A DNA stretch of 64,000 nucleotides from Neogale vison (GCF_020171115.1 NC_058096.1:213256001-213320000), one strand, 5' to 3'. Shown: positions 41,201 to 51,985, counted from the first letter of the stretch. Program-made: numbers and translations. Notes: a model not told the origin generated them from the sequence alone.

Positions 41201-42329
41201 ACAAAAGAACTTGAAAACTAGCATCCACTACCAGGCCAGGGGCGAGCCGTACCATTTCAGACAATAAATCAGGGGTCAAACTCCCAGCGCTGTTGTAGAA
41301 GTAAAGGATGACCCAAAACACAGTCTTGAGTCATTGCAGAATTTAAACCCCTTTGAGCTCTCAAACACTGATGACTTTTGCCCCAGTTCTCTACAGATCT
41401 TTCCTTTGCCAAGCCCCTTCATAAATATGCATGAATCCTTAGCTTAAAATTTCCCCAATTTTGTTGTAGGGAGGAGGGAGAGAACACTACTTTGGGAAAT
41501 ATCCTCCGTGGTCTCCCTACTTGTTGCGAATAAAACCCTTCCTTTTCCCACTCTTTGGCTTGGTTGTCTTCTAGCCAGACTCACACTAGGAGGAGAACCC
41601 AATTTCCTGTGCAGAAGAACCACCTCCCACTGAGCTGACCGAATCCATTTCAATGGTCAATTACCCCTTTGTATCCCTGTTTATCCATTATTTATGCCTT
41701 TGCTTAAAGGCTGTTCCTAGATCCCCAGGGGCATCACACAATATACAGCAACTTTTACACTCGATTACTTTCATAAGACACCAAAAAAACTTCCCAATTC
41801 TGAAGTGCAACTCTCCCCCGGTTTTCTGGATGAAGCACTGTCTTATCCCCATTTCACAGACGTGAAAACTGAGGCCTGAACACCTGGTGGGGGGTAAATT
41901 CGAGTTCTACCCTCCAGGTGGTGGCCTTGGGCAGGTCCCCTCTCCCCTCTGTACTTTTGTTGCCTTCTGGGCGGTCCTGCTCATCTCCTAGAGCACTGTG
42001 CAACAAATATTTCTTGATCACCACTGCGCCACGGTTGACAAGTGACTTCGCATCTGCAGACTGAATGGGCCAGGCACATGATAGGTATAGGGGCACAGGC
42101 AGTCATGCATCTCCTTCCTCAGCAAACACAAGGGGCTGCAGGCCACAGCAAAGGGAGTTCTTAGGACTTTCCGGAAGAAGAAAAATGAAGCATACATTAA
42201 AAGTAAAATAGAGGATGATCATAGCTTGGGGGTTTCACTGTAAAGAGAGCATGAGCCCTGTGGGAGTGAACAGTGTCTCTCTGCTCAAGTCATGTGCCGG
42301 CCACAAGCAGTGGTGAATTTCCTCTGCTG
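41201..42329. other. Intergenic, mostly unassigned
   Basis: Part near 41210-41640 resembles LTR-like sequence (GAATAAAACCCTTCC near 41528) but without boundaries I can fix. MIR-like near 41850-42060. No gene. Confidence -1.
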
Positions 42330-42561
42330 CCCTAAGGAAGTACCACAAACCAGCTGGCTTAAAACAACAGAAATTTATTCTCTCACAATTCTGGAGGCCA
42401 GAAGTCTGAAATTCAAGTGTGAACAGCCATAGTCCCTCTGTAATTCTAGGGGAGGATCCACGCGTTCCTTGGCTATGGCCACATTACTCCGGTCTCTGCT
42501 TCATGTCCACATGGCCTTCTGCCTCTGTGTGTCTCCTCTTCGGTCTCTCTCTCTCGCTCTC

Positions 42562-42760
42562 TCTTTTTTTTTTTTTTTTTGTTGAGATTTTACTTATTTG
42601 ACAGAGACAGACACAGCAAGAGAGGAACACAAGAAGTGGGAGAGGGAGAGGGAGAAGCAGGCTCCTCACCGAGCCCCGATGTGGGGCTCGATCCCAGGAC
42701 CCTGGGATCATGACCTGAGCCAAAGGCAGATGCTTAATGACTGAACTACTCAGATGCCCC
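42562..42760 (-). repeat. Can-SINE
   Basis: Inverse copy inside the MaLR LTR, ending ACTACTCAGATGCCCC. Confidence -1.
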
Positions 42761-42843
42761 GTCTTTCGTCTCTTATAAGGACACTTGTCATTGGATTGAA
42801 AACCTACCTAGATAATCCAGAATGATCTCGTCTTGAGATTCTT

Positions 42844-43042
42844 TTTTTTTTTTTTAAAGATTTTATTTATTTATTTGACAGAGAGAAATCACAAGTAGAT
42901 GGAGAGGCAGGCAGAGAGAGAGAGAGGGAAGCAGGCTTCCTGCTGAGCAGAGAGCCCGATGCGGGACTCGATCACAGGACCCCGAGATCATGACCTGAGC
43001 CGAAGGCAGCGGCTTAACCCACTGAGCCACCCAGGTGCCCCA
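42844..43042 (-). repeat. Can-SINE
   Basis: Perfect 16-bp flanks TCGTCTTGAGATTCTT (42828-42843, 43043-43058). Confidence -1.
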
Positions 43043-43179
43043 TCGTCTTGAGATTCTTAATTACATCCGCAAAGACCCTGTTTCCAAATAAGGCAACAGT
43101 CACAGATTCTGGGTTTAGGATTTGGACATATCTCTTTGGGGGCCACCACTCAACCCACTACAACAGAACAAAAGATTAG

Positions 43180-43390
43180 AGTAGTAGCTCTCAACTGCCC
43201 CCTGGGGGCACCGGGCCATGTCTGGAGTCATATTTAATCATCACAAGGGGAAGGGTTGCTGCTGGCATCTTGCGGATCAAGGCTGGGGTGTTGCTAAGCA
43301 TCCTACAATACACAGGACAGCCTGCACCACAAACAATGATCTAGCCCCAAATGCCAAGGATGCGGCAGTTTGGAAATGCTTGGAGAAACA
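43180..43390 (+). repeat. MER5-type (hAT-Charlie) fossil
   Basis: TAGCTCTCAACTG start, ATCCTACAATACACAGGAC interior; the family also seen at 12628 and 57100. Confidence -1.
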
Positions 43391-43432
43391 AAGGCCCCAA
43401 TCAAGTTGGACTTGGCTCCGCAGCGCAGCACA

Positions 43433-43433
<1 letters not shown>

Positions 43434-43471
<38 letters not shown>
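43434..43471 (+). repeat. (CA)n microsatellite
   Basis: About 18 uninterrupted AC dinucleotides. Confidence -1.
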
Positions 43472-43859
43472 ACTCATTGGGTGACTTCCCCCTGCCCCGC
43501 CCCCACCACACATCATTCACTGGGTGACTTGGCTTTGAGAATCCGTTTCTCTGAGGCTCTATGCTGCACCTGTACGATGGAATCAAATCGCACAAACCTG
43601 GTAGGGCTGTTCGGAGAACAGGAGCCTGGCACCCTATGGAGATTAGAGGAGAGTCCCCCATTACTGAGATCACTATGCTCCCAGTGCATCTTGCATTCAC
43701 AACACAGCAGGACTTCCTGGGGTTCTGGTAGGCTGAGGAAAATCTGACCCGAAAATCATTTCTAAGCAGAATGTAACAAGGACACATTAGGAATGAGCCC
43801 GTTCACAAAAACTTGACAACATGAATTAAATCTGGAGAATGTGGACTTTGTGATTTCCT
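43472..43859. other. Intergenic, nothing recognised
   Basis: No exon or clear repeat. Confidence -1.
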
Positions 43860-44043
43860 TTTTATTTTATTTATTTTTATTTTTTACTTATATTTTGGAG
43901 AGAGAGAGAGAGCATGCATGCATGCATGAGCAGGAGAGGCAGAGGAAGAGAAAAAGAGAGAGACTCAGTCTCACCACCCTGAGATCAAAACCTGAATTGA
44001 AATCGAGTCAGATGCCTAACCTACTGAGCCATCCGCGAGCCCC
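43860..44043 (-). repeat. Can-SINE, old, with (CATG)n
   Basis: T-rich start, (GAGA)n and GCATGCATGCATGCATG in the middle, ending GAGCCATCCGCGAGCCCC. Confidence -1.
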
Positions 44044-44129
44044 ATTCTTTCTTATTGTTTAAAGCCAATGTGAAGTGTCTTTCAGAGTCTCTCATGTTTT
44101 CCTAGGCCTGGAAAAAATCCTCTAGACCT

Positions 44130-44373
44130 GGTGTACTAGTTAGCTATTGATGTGTAACAAATCATAACAAATCACCCCAAACTGGAGTGGGTATACGACA
44201 GGGACCAACTGTTTTGGGGACCCCATAGGTTGCCTGGGCAGTCCCTCTGCTGGACGTGGCTGGCTCAGGCAATCTGCTACAATCTGCCAGTGGCTGGACT
44301 GGAAGATCAGGTGTGTAGCAATCGGTGAGCATCTAGCTCGCCTTGGTGAAAATTAATAAAGGGAAACATTCCT
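44130..44373 (+). repeat. Old interspersed repeat, same family as 34925
   Basis: Shares ACTAGTTAGCTATTG-TGTGTAACAAATCA with the copy at 34925; the rest is diverged. Confidence -1.
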
Positions 44374-44793
44374 GAAATGCAGTTGAAGGCCAGAAGGGGG
44401 AGGTCTCCTGCCGGTACCACCGCATTTCAATTACAGGAAGAAATGTCAATTACAGACCCTAAACAGAAATATCAACAGGAAGGAATTATCATTTAATGGA
44501 CCCAACAGGAAAAGGTGGACATTGCACCTCCTATAAGGACTATCCAGTTGACTATCCAAGCATCAGCCAATGAGAAACCATCATCAGCCCAAACTCCTGG
44601 TTCCCCCCGGCGAACTTCCCTTCAAAACAACCCTTCCCAACTTCCTCTTTCTCCATAAAATCCTCTCTTGTTTGTTGGACAAGCCTGTGGTTTTTACCAT
44701 AGTTTGCTTCCCCTGAATTGCAATTCTCTGCTATTCCTGAACAAGCCCATTTTTGTTGGTAAAATAATTGACTCTTCTAATTTTAAGGTCAAC
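44374..44793 (+). mobile_element. Probable solo LTR, approximate limits
   Basis: Reads like an endogenous-retrovirus LTR in plus orientation: CCAATGAG near 44570, a TATA-like CCATAAAATCC near 44655, GAACAAGCCCATTTTTG near 44740 and a TTTAAGGTCAACA end. No target duplication could be confirmed, so the limits and class are uncertain. Confidence -1.
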
Positions 44794-44915
44794 ACCTCCG
44801 TGTGGCCCCTTATCCAATAGGCTAGAACAGAGGTCTGCAAATACAACTCACTGGCCAGATCTGGCTTGCCAGAAGCTGAGAATCGTTTTTACATTGAGGA
44901 ATGGTTGAAGGAAAT

Positions 44916-45640
44916 TGATGAGGGAGCAGGAGGCTGGCTGAGGAGGGAGCAGGGGCTGGCGCCTTGCACCCCCTCTCTACCCACTCCCCTTAGTAATATG
45001 TATGACATTCCTCAGGCACCCCTGACTGCCCTAAAAGAAGAACAAATGGTTATATTGCAGAGATCACAGTCCTGTAAGGCAGGAGTCTCCCTTGGTTTGC
45101 AAATGTCCTTGAGATTTACAAAGAAGTTACCTTATCAATAGCCCAATTTCCAAGGACACATAACTCAGTTCCTCAAGCCCTAATGCCACCCTCCCCTCCA
45201 TAAGAAACCAAAGGAGGCGGAGGTAAAAAGAAAAGTAAATAAAGTTAAATTTCTTCTAAACCTAAATCTCACTCGCAAGGACGCTTGATAGCAGGAATGT
45301 CACATTCCACCAGGAAACTCCCAATTGTCTTTATGTTAATGCCTCATTAGAGGGGAAATGCCTTGACTTGATAGTAACCAGGCCTTCAATATCCTGATAG
45401 TTTTCTTTGCCCCAATAGCTTTTCTGAACACCCCTTTGTCCTCACCTACCAACTCCTGTGTATATAACCAGACACTATTCACAGGCTCGGGGCAGCCGCA
45501 TCTCTGCCTGCCCACGGGTCCTGTCCCCGTGCTCTAATAAACCACCTTTTTGCACCAGAGACGTCTTAAGAATTCTTTCTTTAGCCGTCGGCTCCGAACC
45601 TCACCCCACCGAAACTCACCTAGGTTCTAGAACTTCATCA
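44916..45640 (+). mobile_element. Solo LTR of an endogenous retrovirus (class I-like)
   Basis: 725 bp beginning TGATGA and ending TCATCA (6-bp inverted ends within the usual TG...CA), flanked by the 5-bp duplication GAAAT (44911-44915, 45641-45645). Has a TATA box (TGTATATAACC, about 45459) and a poly-A signal AATAAA at 45536. Joining the flanks restores the host transposon sequence exactly. No internal viral genes remain. Class I assignment rests on LTR style and is inference. Confidence -1.
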
Positions 45641-45811
45641 GAAATCAAGAGTAATATTTCATGACATGCGAAAATTTTATGAAATTCAAACTTGAGTGTC
45701 TGTAAATAGAGTCTTATTGGAACCCAGACACATAAATTCATATACATATCGTCCAGAGCTACTTTTGCAAGACATTGGTAGAATTCGAAATTGCAAGAGA
45801 CCCTATGGCCC

Positions 45812-46007
45812 GGGTCGCCTGGGTGGCTCAGTGGGTTAAAGCCTCTGCCTTCTGCTCAGGTCATGATCCCAGGGTCCTGGGATCGAGCCCCGCATCAGGC
45901 TCTCTGCTCAACGGGGAGCCTGCTTCCTTCTCTCTCTCTGCCTGCTTGTGATCTCTGTCTGTCAAATAAATAAATAAAATCTTAAAAAAAAAAAAAAGAG
46001 AGAGAGA
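45812..46007 (+). repeat. Can-SINE
   Basis: Perfect 15-bp flanks GAGACCCTATGGCCC (45797-45811, 46008-46022). Sits in the hAT-like fossil. Confidence -1.
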
Positions 46008-46079
46008 GAGACCCTATGGCCCACAAATCCAAAAGTATTTACTATCTGACCCTTTATAGAAAAGCTTTGTCAACCCCTG

Positions 46080-47065
46080 GGTGAGGTCAGCTTCCTCACA
46101 CAGGGGTTTTGGAGGCAGCCTTCTAAGAGAATGAAAATGACAAGCGAGGATAAGACTCATCCTCCAAACTCAGACCTCGCACCACATTCTCTTGGTCAAA
46201 GCAAGTCATGAAGCTGGCCCAGATTCAAGGAAAGGGGAACTAGTTTCAAATTCTTGATGAGAGGGGACTGCAAATGCTTGTGGCCATGATTTTCAACCTT
46301 ACACACCAAGGGATCTTAAGGTGGGCTGTCCCCACTGAATTCAGGAGGGTATAGGGGGAAAAACCCACATTTATTTTCACTAACTTCTATTGACCTTAAA
46401 AATAAAGTCAGCTAGCAAAAATAGGTTTATTTGGAAATAGTAGAGAATTGTGATTCAGGAAAAGCAAACTACAACAAAAACCGAAGCCTCTTTCAATAAA
46501 GAAGATGAAGGTTATTTTATGGAGAAGAAGGGAGGAAGTTGGGAGGGGTTGTTTTGAAGGAAAGTCCAATGGAGAAAAGCAGTTCAGGGTGATGATGGCT
46601 AATTGGCTGAGTTGCAGGGGTGGTTGCAATGTCCCTCTTTTCCTGTTGGGAGCTACAATTGATCATTCTTTCCCCTGGATTCTTCTACTGAAGTTCTGAA
46701 ACTGACCCGTCTTCCGGTAACTGACAGCTGGTATGGTGAGAGCGCCCCCTCCTGGCCTCCCGCGTCCATTTTAACAAGTTTCCCATTAAATTTTACACTT
46801 AACTGGAAGGTGGGATATTTTTCATGTCCTGTCAAAGCAGGTATCAGCCAGCCCTGTGACTTTGACTCCCGTGGAAATCAAAGATAATTTCACATCACAT
46901 CCTGGCCATTGCAGGCAGACACTTCAAAATACCATTTATCACAGTAGAAATCACAATCATTTGTAGAGCCAGGGTGACCCACAATTACTTAACACATTGA
47001 ATTCATGAAGAATCTCGTATATTTTACATCACAACTTAATAAGATATTTTCACACCCATATGTCA
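46080..47065. other. Intergenic DNA upstream of NXNL1
   Basis: No SINE in this 1 kb. Some L2/LTR-like traces but nothing I can delimit. The proximal part would contain the NXNL1 promoter. Confidence -1.
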
Positions 47066-47238
47066 GGATTACTGTTTTCCTTTGCAATCCTGTACTTTTT
47101 TCTTAATGGATTTCTAGCTGTCTTCCGGGAAGGAGCCCCTGGGCAGCCTGCCCCTACCCTCAAAGGCAGCACAGAATCAGGTCGTGGTTTAAGCAGATTA
47201 GTGAGGTCCTAAACTGGCCTCCTAAAGATACCTAATCC
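47066..47238 (+). promoter_or_regulatory. NXNL1: NXNL1 proximal upstream region with CRX/OTX-like motifs
   Basis: GGATTA at 47066-47071 and TAATCC at 47233-47238 match the core site of the photoreceptor homeodomain factors CRX and OTX2. The second lies about 80 bases before the ATG. NXNL1 is known to be photoreceptor-expressed, so the sites make sense, but six-base motifs are common by chance. Confidence -1.
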
Positions 47239-47316
47239 TGGGCCAGCCGCCAGCCAGCAGACCCAGGGCCACACAAAGTCCCTCCACTGTGTCCCCAGCT
47301 CCCAGCCAAGGCTGCC

Positions 47317-47642
47317 ATGGCCTCCCTGTTCTCCGGCCGTGTCCTGATTCGCAACAACAGTGACCAGGACGAGCTGGACACAGAGGCTGAGCTCAGTCGC
47401 AGGCTGGAGAACCGGCTGGTGCTTCTCTTCTTCGGCTCCGGGTCCTGCCCACAGTGTCAAGCCTTCGCACCTATCCTCAGGGACTTCTTCGTAAAGCTCA
47501 CAGATGAGTTCTACGTGCTGCGGGCAGCCCAGCTGGCTCTGGTGTACGTGTCCCAGGATCCCACAGAGGAGCAGCAGGATCTGTTCCTCAGGGACATGCC
47601 AAAGAAGTGGCTCTTCCTGCCCTTCGAGGATGACCTGAGGAG
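47317..47642 (+). CDS. NXNL1: NXNL1 exon 1 (aa 1-109)
   Basis: Encodes the start of the thioredoxin-like domain through LFLPFEDDLRR. Reading straight into the intron gives AGG AGG TGA, so the donor GTGA supplies an in-frame stop at 47644-47646. An unspliced mRNA therefore encodes exactly 109 residues, the length of the RdCVF short isoform. Confidence -1.
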
Positions 47643-49405
47643 GTGAGGTGGGAGAAGATCAGGGAGGGCTTCCTGGAGGAGGAGATATTTCTGCTGAAAG
47701 TGAAGTTTTTATTTATTGTTCCCTCTCTTCCAGCTGGAATTAATGAGCATGTCCTGTGTGCCAGTCTATCCCCAGATGGGGTGTGGAGGGGACCACCTAA
47801 GGGGCTACGTATGCCCATTTCTACCTAGCTCTCAAGGAGCTTACAACCTAGTTGGGGAGACAGATGTGACACAAAGACTCAAATACATATATAATAAGAA
47901 ACTGCAGTAATGGTCCAGAGGACAAAGGATGCCATGTGGAAATATAATAGGGAGATGTTGCTGAGGTTTGGGGTCAGGGAATGGTTCCCTGAAGAAGTGT
48001 TTTTGAAGAGAGACCCCCGGGGCGCCTGGGTGGCTCAGTGGGTTAAGCCACTGCCTTCGGCTCAGGTCATGATCTCAGGGTCCTGGGATCGAGTCCCACA
48101 TCAGGCTCTCTGCTCAGCAGGGAGCCTGCTTCCCTCTCTCACTCTCTCTCTGCTTGCCTCTCTGCCTACTTATGATCTCTGTCTGTCAAATAAATAAATA
48201 AAATCTTAAAAAAAAAAAAAAAAAAGAGAGAGAGAGACCCCCAAGGCCAGGGAGGATAAGAAAGAGTGAGGAGAGGGACGGGTTCCCAGGCAGAGGGCAC
48301 AGCACAGATAAAGGCTGGGAGGCCATCAGAGAAAGAGCAGCAGTTCAGGGAACGGTAAGCAATCACAGATGGGAGAGATGCCTGCGTGGCTCAGCAGGTT
48401 AAATGTCTGCCTTTGGCTGGGGTCACGATGCCAGGGTCCTAGGATCAAGTCCCACGTTGGGCTCCGAGCTCAGCCAGGAGTCTGCTTCTCGCTCTCCCTG
48501 CTTGTGCTCGCTCTCTCTCTCTCTCTGACAAATAAATAAATAAAATCTTAAAAAAAAAAAAAAAAAGTAAGCGATGGGAGAGGTCTGCAAGCACCATGCG
48601 GGGCAGCACCATGGTCTCCATCTTAACGGGATTGGATATGATCCTCAGAGTAGCTGGGAGCCAGGCAGGAGGGCATCGGAACTGAGAGAGAGGTGATGTA
48701 TCCAGTTGCCCAATGAACCATGCTCCAACTCATGGCTGTCTTAGGACCCTCCCCTTTTCTGCAGGAAGGCATTCCTTTTTTTTTTTTAGTTAAAAAAATT
48801 TTTTTAACATTTTATTTTTAAGTAATCTCTACACGCAGCATGGGGCTCGAACTCACAACCCCAAAATCAAGAGTCACACTCTCCTTTGACTGAGCCAGCC
48901 AGGCACCCTGGCTTTCCTTCTTTTAAACTTCAACTTTTCATGATGAAAAATTTCCAAGATCTCTCAAGTTGGAAGAAGCATGCAGTGAAATCCACAGCAC
49001 TTGTTGGCACGTGGCCATATCTGCTTTATCTACACACACGGGAAGTTTGCAAGGAACCATCTGAAAGTGAATCACAGGCTCTGACACTTGACTGACTTCA
49101 TTAATTTTGCTCCCCAAGTTGGAAGTTTCTAGAGACCTTCATTCTCCACCCAACATTATCAGAGTTAGGACATTTGCTTCCTCCTTCTGCCCTTTCTGCC
49201 GCTGAGGGGGATCTTTCCTGCAAAGTGGCAACATTTTCCTTCCCAGGGCAGAAATGTCAGCTGTGAGGGTGTCAGAGCCAAACTCGGACCTGCTGACCTC
49301 GTGTGACACAGGGTCTTCTGGACAAAGCCTACTCAGGGTGGCTTAGGTGTCTGGACAGAGAGTGAGCGATTCCCTACCCCCTTCTCGCCACCCTATACAC
49401 ACAGG

Positions 49406-49443
<38 letters not shown>

Positions 49444-50779
49444 TCCCAGATAAAATACAAAAACAAGGGCGCCTGGGTGGCTCAGTGGGTTAAGCTGCTG
49501 CCTTCAGCTCAGGTCATGATCTCAGGGTCCTGGGATTGAGTCCCGCATCTTGCTGTCTCTGCTCAGTCCCGCATCACATGGGGCTCTCTGCTCAGCAGGG
49601 AGCCTGCTTCCCTTCCTTTCTCTCTGCCTGCCTCTCTGTCTACTTGTGATCTCTGTCAAATAAATAAATAAAATCTTAAAAAAATAATAAAATAAAAAAA
49701 TACAAAAACAAATTTCGCATCAACAATGAGTCATTTTTTAGTGTATTTTTTACTTTTTATCTTTTTTAAAGATTTTATTTATTTATTTGACAGAGAGAGG
49801 GAACACAAGCAGGAGGAGTGGGAGAGGGAGAAGCAGGCATCATTGAGCAGGGAGCCCAACGCTGGGCGCTGGGCTGGATCCCAGGACCATGGGATCATGA
49901 CCTGAGCACAAAGCAGATGCTTAACCAACTGAACAACCCAGGAGCCCCAGTATACTTTTTTTTTTTTTTTAAGATTTTATTTATTTATTTGACAGAGACA
50001 TCACAAGTAGGCAGAGAGGCAGGCAGAGAGAGAGGAGGAAGCAGGCTCCCTGCTGAGCAGAGAGCCCGACGCGGAACTCGATCCCAGGACCCTGAGATCA
50101 TGACCTGAGCCGAAGGCAGCGGCTTAACCCACTGAGCCACCCAGGCGCCCCCCAGTATACGTTTTTAGCATAAGTATGTCCCGCATAGTGCATGTTGTGA
50201 TGTGTTATAACATATATAATTATAATATGACATGACATGACATGACATGAAATATATGAAGTGGTAGCTTGTCTGAGGTATTGGAGACACAGTGCAGAGG
50301 CCACTGAGGCCTGGCCAGGTCCCCGGGCGCCCCCAGCGCACACCGTGCACACGGAAGGCGCTCCGTGAGTCCTGGGGGTGGGGGTGGCTCCCCAGCTCGG
50401 GATCAGGGACCGGCTTCCGACCCGACTGACGCGCCCGCCCCACAGGGACCTCGGGCGCCGCTTCTCCGTGGAGCGCCTGCCGGCTGTCGTGGTGCTCAAG
50501 CCCAGCGGGGACGTCCTCACCCACGATGCCACCGACGAGATCCGGCGCCTGGGCCCCGCCTGCTTCGCCAACTGGCAGGAGGCGGCGGAGCTGCTGGACC
50601 GCAGCTTCCTGCAGCCGGAAGACCTGGACGACCCCGCGCCGCGGAGCCTCACCGAGCCGCTGCGCCGCTGCAAGTACCGCGTAGACCAGACCGCCCGGGG
50701 CAACCGCGGCCCCGGGAGCGGGAGCCCGCCGGAGCCGAAGGGCGGGGCGGAGGGCGGCGGCGCCGGGGAGCTCTTCTGA
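47317..50779 (+). CDS. NXNL1: NXNL1, nucleoredoxin-like 1 / rod-derived cone viability factor
   Basis: Two exons (47317-47642, 50446-50779) encode 219 aa; human is 212 as I recall. The protein has a thioredoxin-like fold with a CPQC redox motif at residues 44-47 in FFGSGSCPQCQAF. The N-terminus is MASLFSGRVLIRNNSDQDEL. A Gly/Glu-rich tail ends GELF. In the known family the full-length product (RdCVFL) is a redox protein that protects photoreceptors. A short 109-aa form made by intron retention (RdCVF) is secreted by rods and supports cones. The ATG is in a strong context (GCCATGG). The 2.8-kb intron (GTGAGG...CCCCACAG) is full of SINEs. Identity is certain; function is from the family. Confidence -1.
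47643..48018 (+). repeat. NXNL1 intron, old repeat
   Basis: MIR/L2-like block (TTAATGAGCATGTCCTGTGT) then the unnamed family of 16480, which continues at 48229-48370 and 48566-48700 around two SINEs. Confidence -1.
48019..48228 (+). repeat. Can-SINE in NXNL1 intron
   Basis: Full-length; flanks GAGAGACCCCC on both sides. Confidence -1.
48375..48565 (+). repeat. Can-SINE in NXNL1 intron
   Basis: Head GATGCCTGCGTGGCTCAGC, more diverged than the previous copy. Confidence -1.
48788..48911 (-). repeat. Older tRNA-Lys SINE in NXNL1 intron
   Basis: Inverse copy keeping the B box (GAGTTCGAGCCCCA on the minus strand), without the (TC)n middle. Confidence -1.
48912..49404. other. NXNL1 intron segment, nothing recognised
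   Basis: No exon or clear repeat. Confidence -1.
49405..49439 (+). repeat. (CA)n microsatellite in NXNL1 intron
   Basis: About 17 uninterrupted AC units. Confidence -1.
49467..49696 (+). repeat. Can-SINE with internal duplication
   Basis: Perfect 15-bp flanks AAAATACAAAAACAA. An internal segment around 'GTCCCGCATC...TCTGCTCAG' is repeated, lengthening the element by about 30 bp. Confidence -1.
49761..49948 (-). repeat. Can-SINE in NXNL1 intron
   Basis: Inverse copy, diverged, ending ACAACCCAGGAGCCCC. Confidence -1.
49956..50151 (-). repeat. Can-SINE in NXNL1 intron
   Basis: Flanks CCAGTATAC (49947-49955, 50152-50160). Inserted at the edge of the previous SINE and less than 300 bases from exon 2. 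Confidence -1.
50222..50262 (+). repeat. (ATGAC)n pentanucleotide
   Basis: Four to five ATGAC units in AT-rich DNA just before the GC-rich exon 2 block. Confidence -1.
50446..50779 (+). CDS. NXNL1: NXNL1 exon 2 (aa 109-219) and stop
   Basis: Encodes DLGRRFSVERLPAVVVLKPS through the C-terminal GGGAGELF and TGA. The acceptor is GCCCCACAG. The exon is very GC- and CpG-rich, which opens a long antisense frame that is not a gene. No canonical AATAAA appears between the stop and the SINE at 51139, so the 3' end is not defined. Confidence -1.
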
Positions 50780-50994
50780 CCCCAGCGGGGAGCTCGCGAG
50801 TGGGGATTCGGGGCTGCGACCTCCAGAGGAGTTACCGCCCCAGACTCTAAGGGGTCACAGAAGGGGACAATCGAGGCAGACGTCGCGGCGTCCGGGAGCA
50901 GCGCCAACCCCCCCCAGCAGGGGGCCCTCGGACTCACCTGCGGAGCCTCGAGAGATGTAAAGTGCCGCAGGGTGGGAGGCTGGGGGGGGGCGTG

Positions 50995-51985
50995 GCAAGA
51001 AGACAAGCAACCCATTCAAAACTAAGCAAAGGACCTGAAGAGGCATTTCTCCAAAGAAGATGCACAAACGACCAACAAACCCACGAAAAGATGCCCAGCC
51101 TCCTTAGCCCTTAGGGAAATGCAAATCAAAAGCAAGGTGAGGGGCTCCTGGGTGGCACAGTGGATTAAGCCTCTGACTTCGACTCAGGGCATGATCCCAC
51201 GGTCCCCCATGGGGCTCTGCTCAGTAGGGAGCCTGCTTCCCGCCCCCCCCAACACCCACCGCCTGCCTCTCTGCTTACCTGTGATCTCTGTCTGTCAAAT
51301 AAATAAATAAAATCTTAAGGAAAAAAAAAAAAAGGCACGGTGAGATCCCACTTCACACCCAGTGGGATGGCTATAATCAAAACCCAGGGCGTAATGAATG
51401 TTAGCAGGGAAATGAAGAGAGTGGAGCCCTCGGGCATTGCTGGTGGGAAGGTAAAAGGGTGCAGGTTGCTGTGGAAAACGGTCTGAGGTTCCTCCATAAG
51501 ATAAATACAGAATGACCGTAATTGCCAGCAATTCCACTCCAGGTATAAACCCAAAAGAAATAGGGACTCAAACAAATAACCGTGTGCGTGTTCACAGCAA
51601 CACTATTCACAACAGCTAAAAGGTGGGAAAAAACCCAAATGCCCCTCAACAGACAAATGCATAAACCCAATGTGGTCCATCCATCAGTGAGATACTCTTC
51701 AGCCCCTAAAAGGAACAGAGAACTAATACACGGTACAATGTAGATGAACGTCAGTGAAAGAAACAGGACACCGGAAGTCATATAGGCTCTGCCTCCATTT
51801 ATATAAAATGTCCAGAACAGGCAAATCCAGAGACAGAAAGCAGATCAGCGGTTGCCAGGGCTTAGGGGAAGGGGATGGGGTCTCCTTTGAGGATGATGAA
51901 AATGTTCGAGAACCAGACGAAGATGCTGTTTGCACAACACTGTGTATGTACTAAATACCACTGGACTGTTCACTTCGGAATGGTT
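50995..51985 (+). repeat. Old L1 3' region, split by a SINE
   Basis: ORF2-end type sequence (CATTTCTCCAAAGAAGATGC), then 3'UTR type (GCGGTTGCCAGGGCTTAGGG). Lies between NXNL1 and TMEM221. Confidence -1.
51139..51333 (+). repeat. Can-SINE
   Basis: Head GGGGCTCCTGGGTGGCACAG; inserted in the L1, flanks AAGCAAGGTGAG / AGGCACGGTGAG. Confidence -1.

Larger units (their letters stand above)
42330..43165 (-). repeat. MaLR (MLT1-type) LTR, antisense, with two SINEs inside
   Basis: The reverse strand reads as MLT1: GGTGGCCCCCAAAGAGATAT at the 3' edge, GTGTCCTTATAAGAGACG in the middle, and AATAAATTTCTGTTGTTTTA at the other end. SINEs at 42562 and 42844 split it. Confidence -1.
44828..46079 (+). repeat. 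hAT-like DNA transposon fossil, split by an LTR and a SINE
   Basis: Left end CAGAGGTCTGCAAAT and right end CTTTGTCAACCCCTG are imperfect inverted repeats. The interior resumes after the LTR as AATCAAGAGTAATATTTCA and 'GTCTTATTGGAACCCAGACA'. Same family as 6392-6608. Confidence -1.

Noticed and set aside
44866..45141. 91-codon frame starting MPEAENRFYIEEWLKEIDEG
   Set aside because: It spans the junction of a DNA transposon fossil and a solo LTR; not a gene.
47643..47646. Premature stop suggesting a broken NXNL1 gene
   Set aside because: The stop is in the intron donor. The spliced frame continues normally into exon 2, and the same arrangement is known for this gene.
50098..51015. Open frame of 305 codons on the minus strand, the longest in the window
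   Set aside because: It runs antisense through NXNL1 exon 2 and ends in a SINE. It is a by-product of GC-rich codon third positions, with no recognisable domain.
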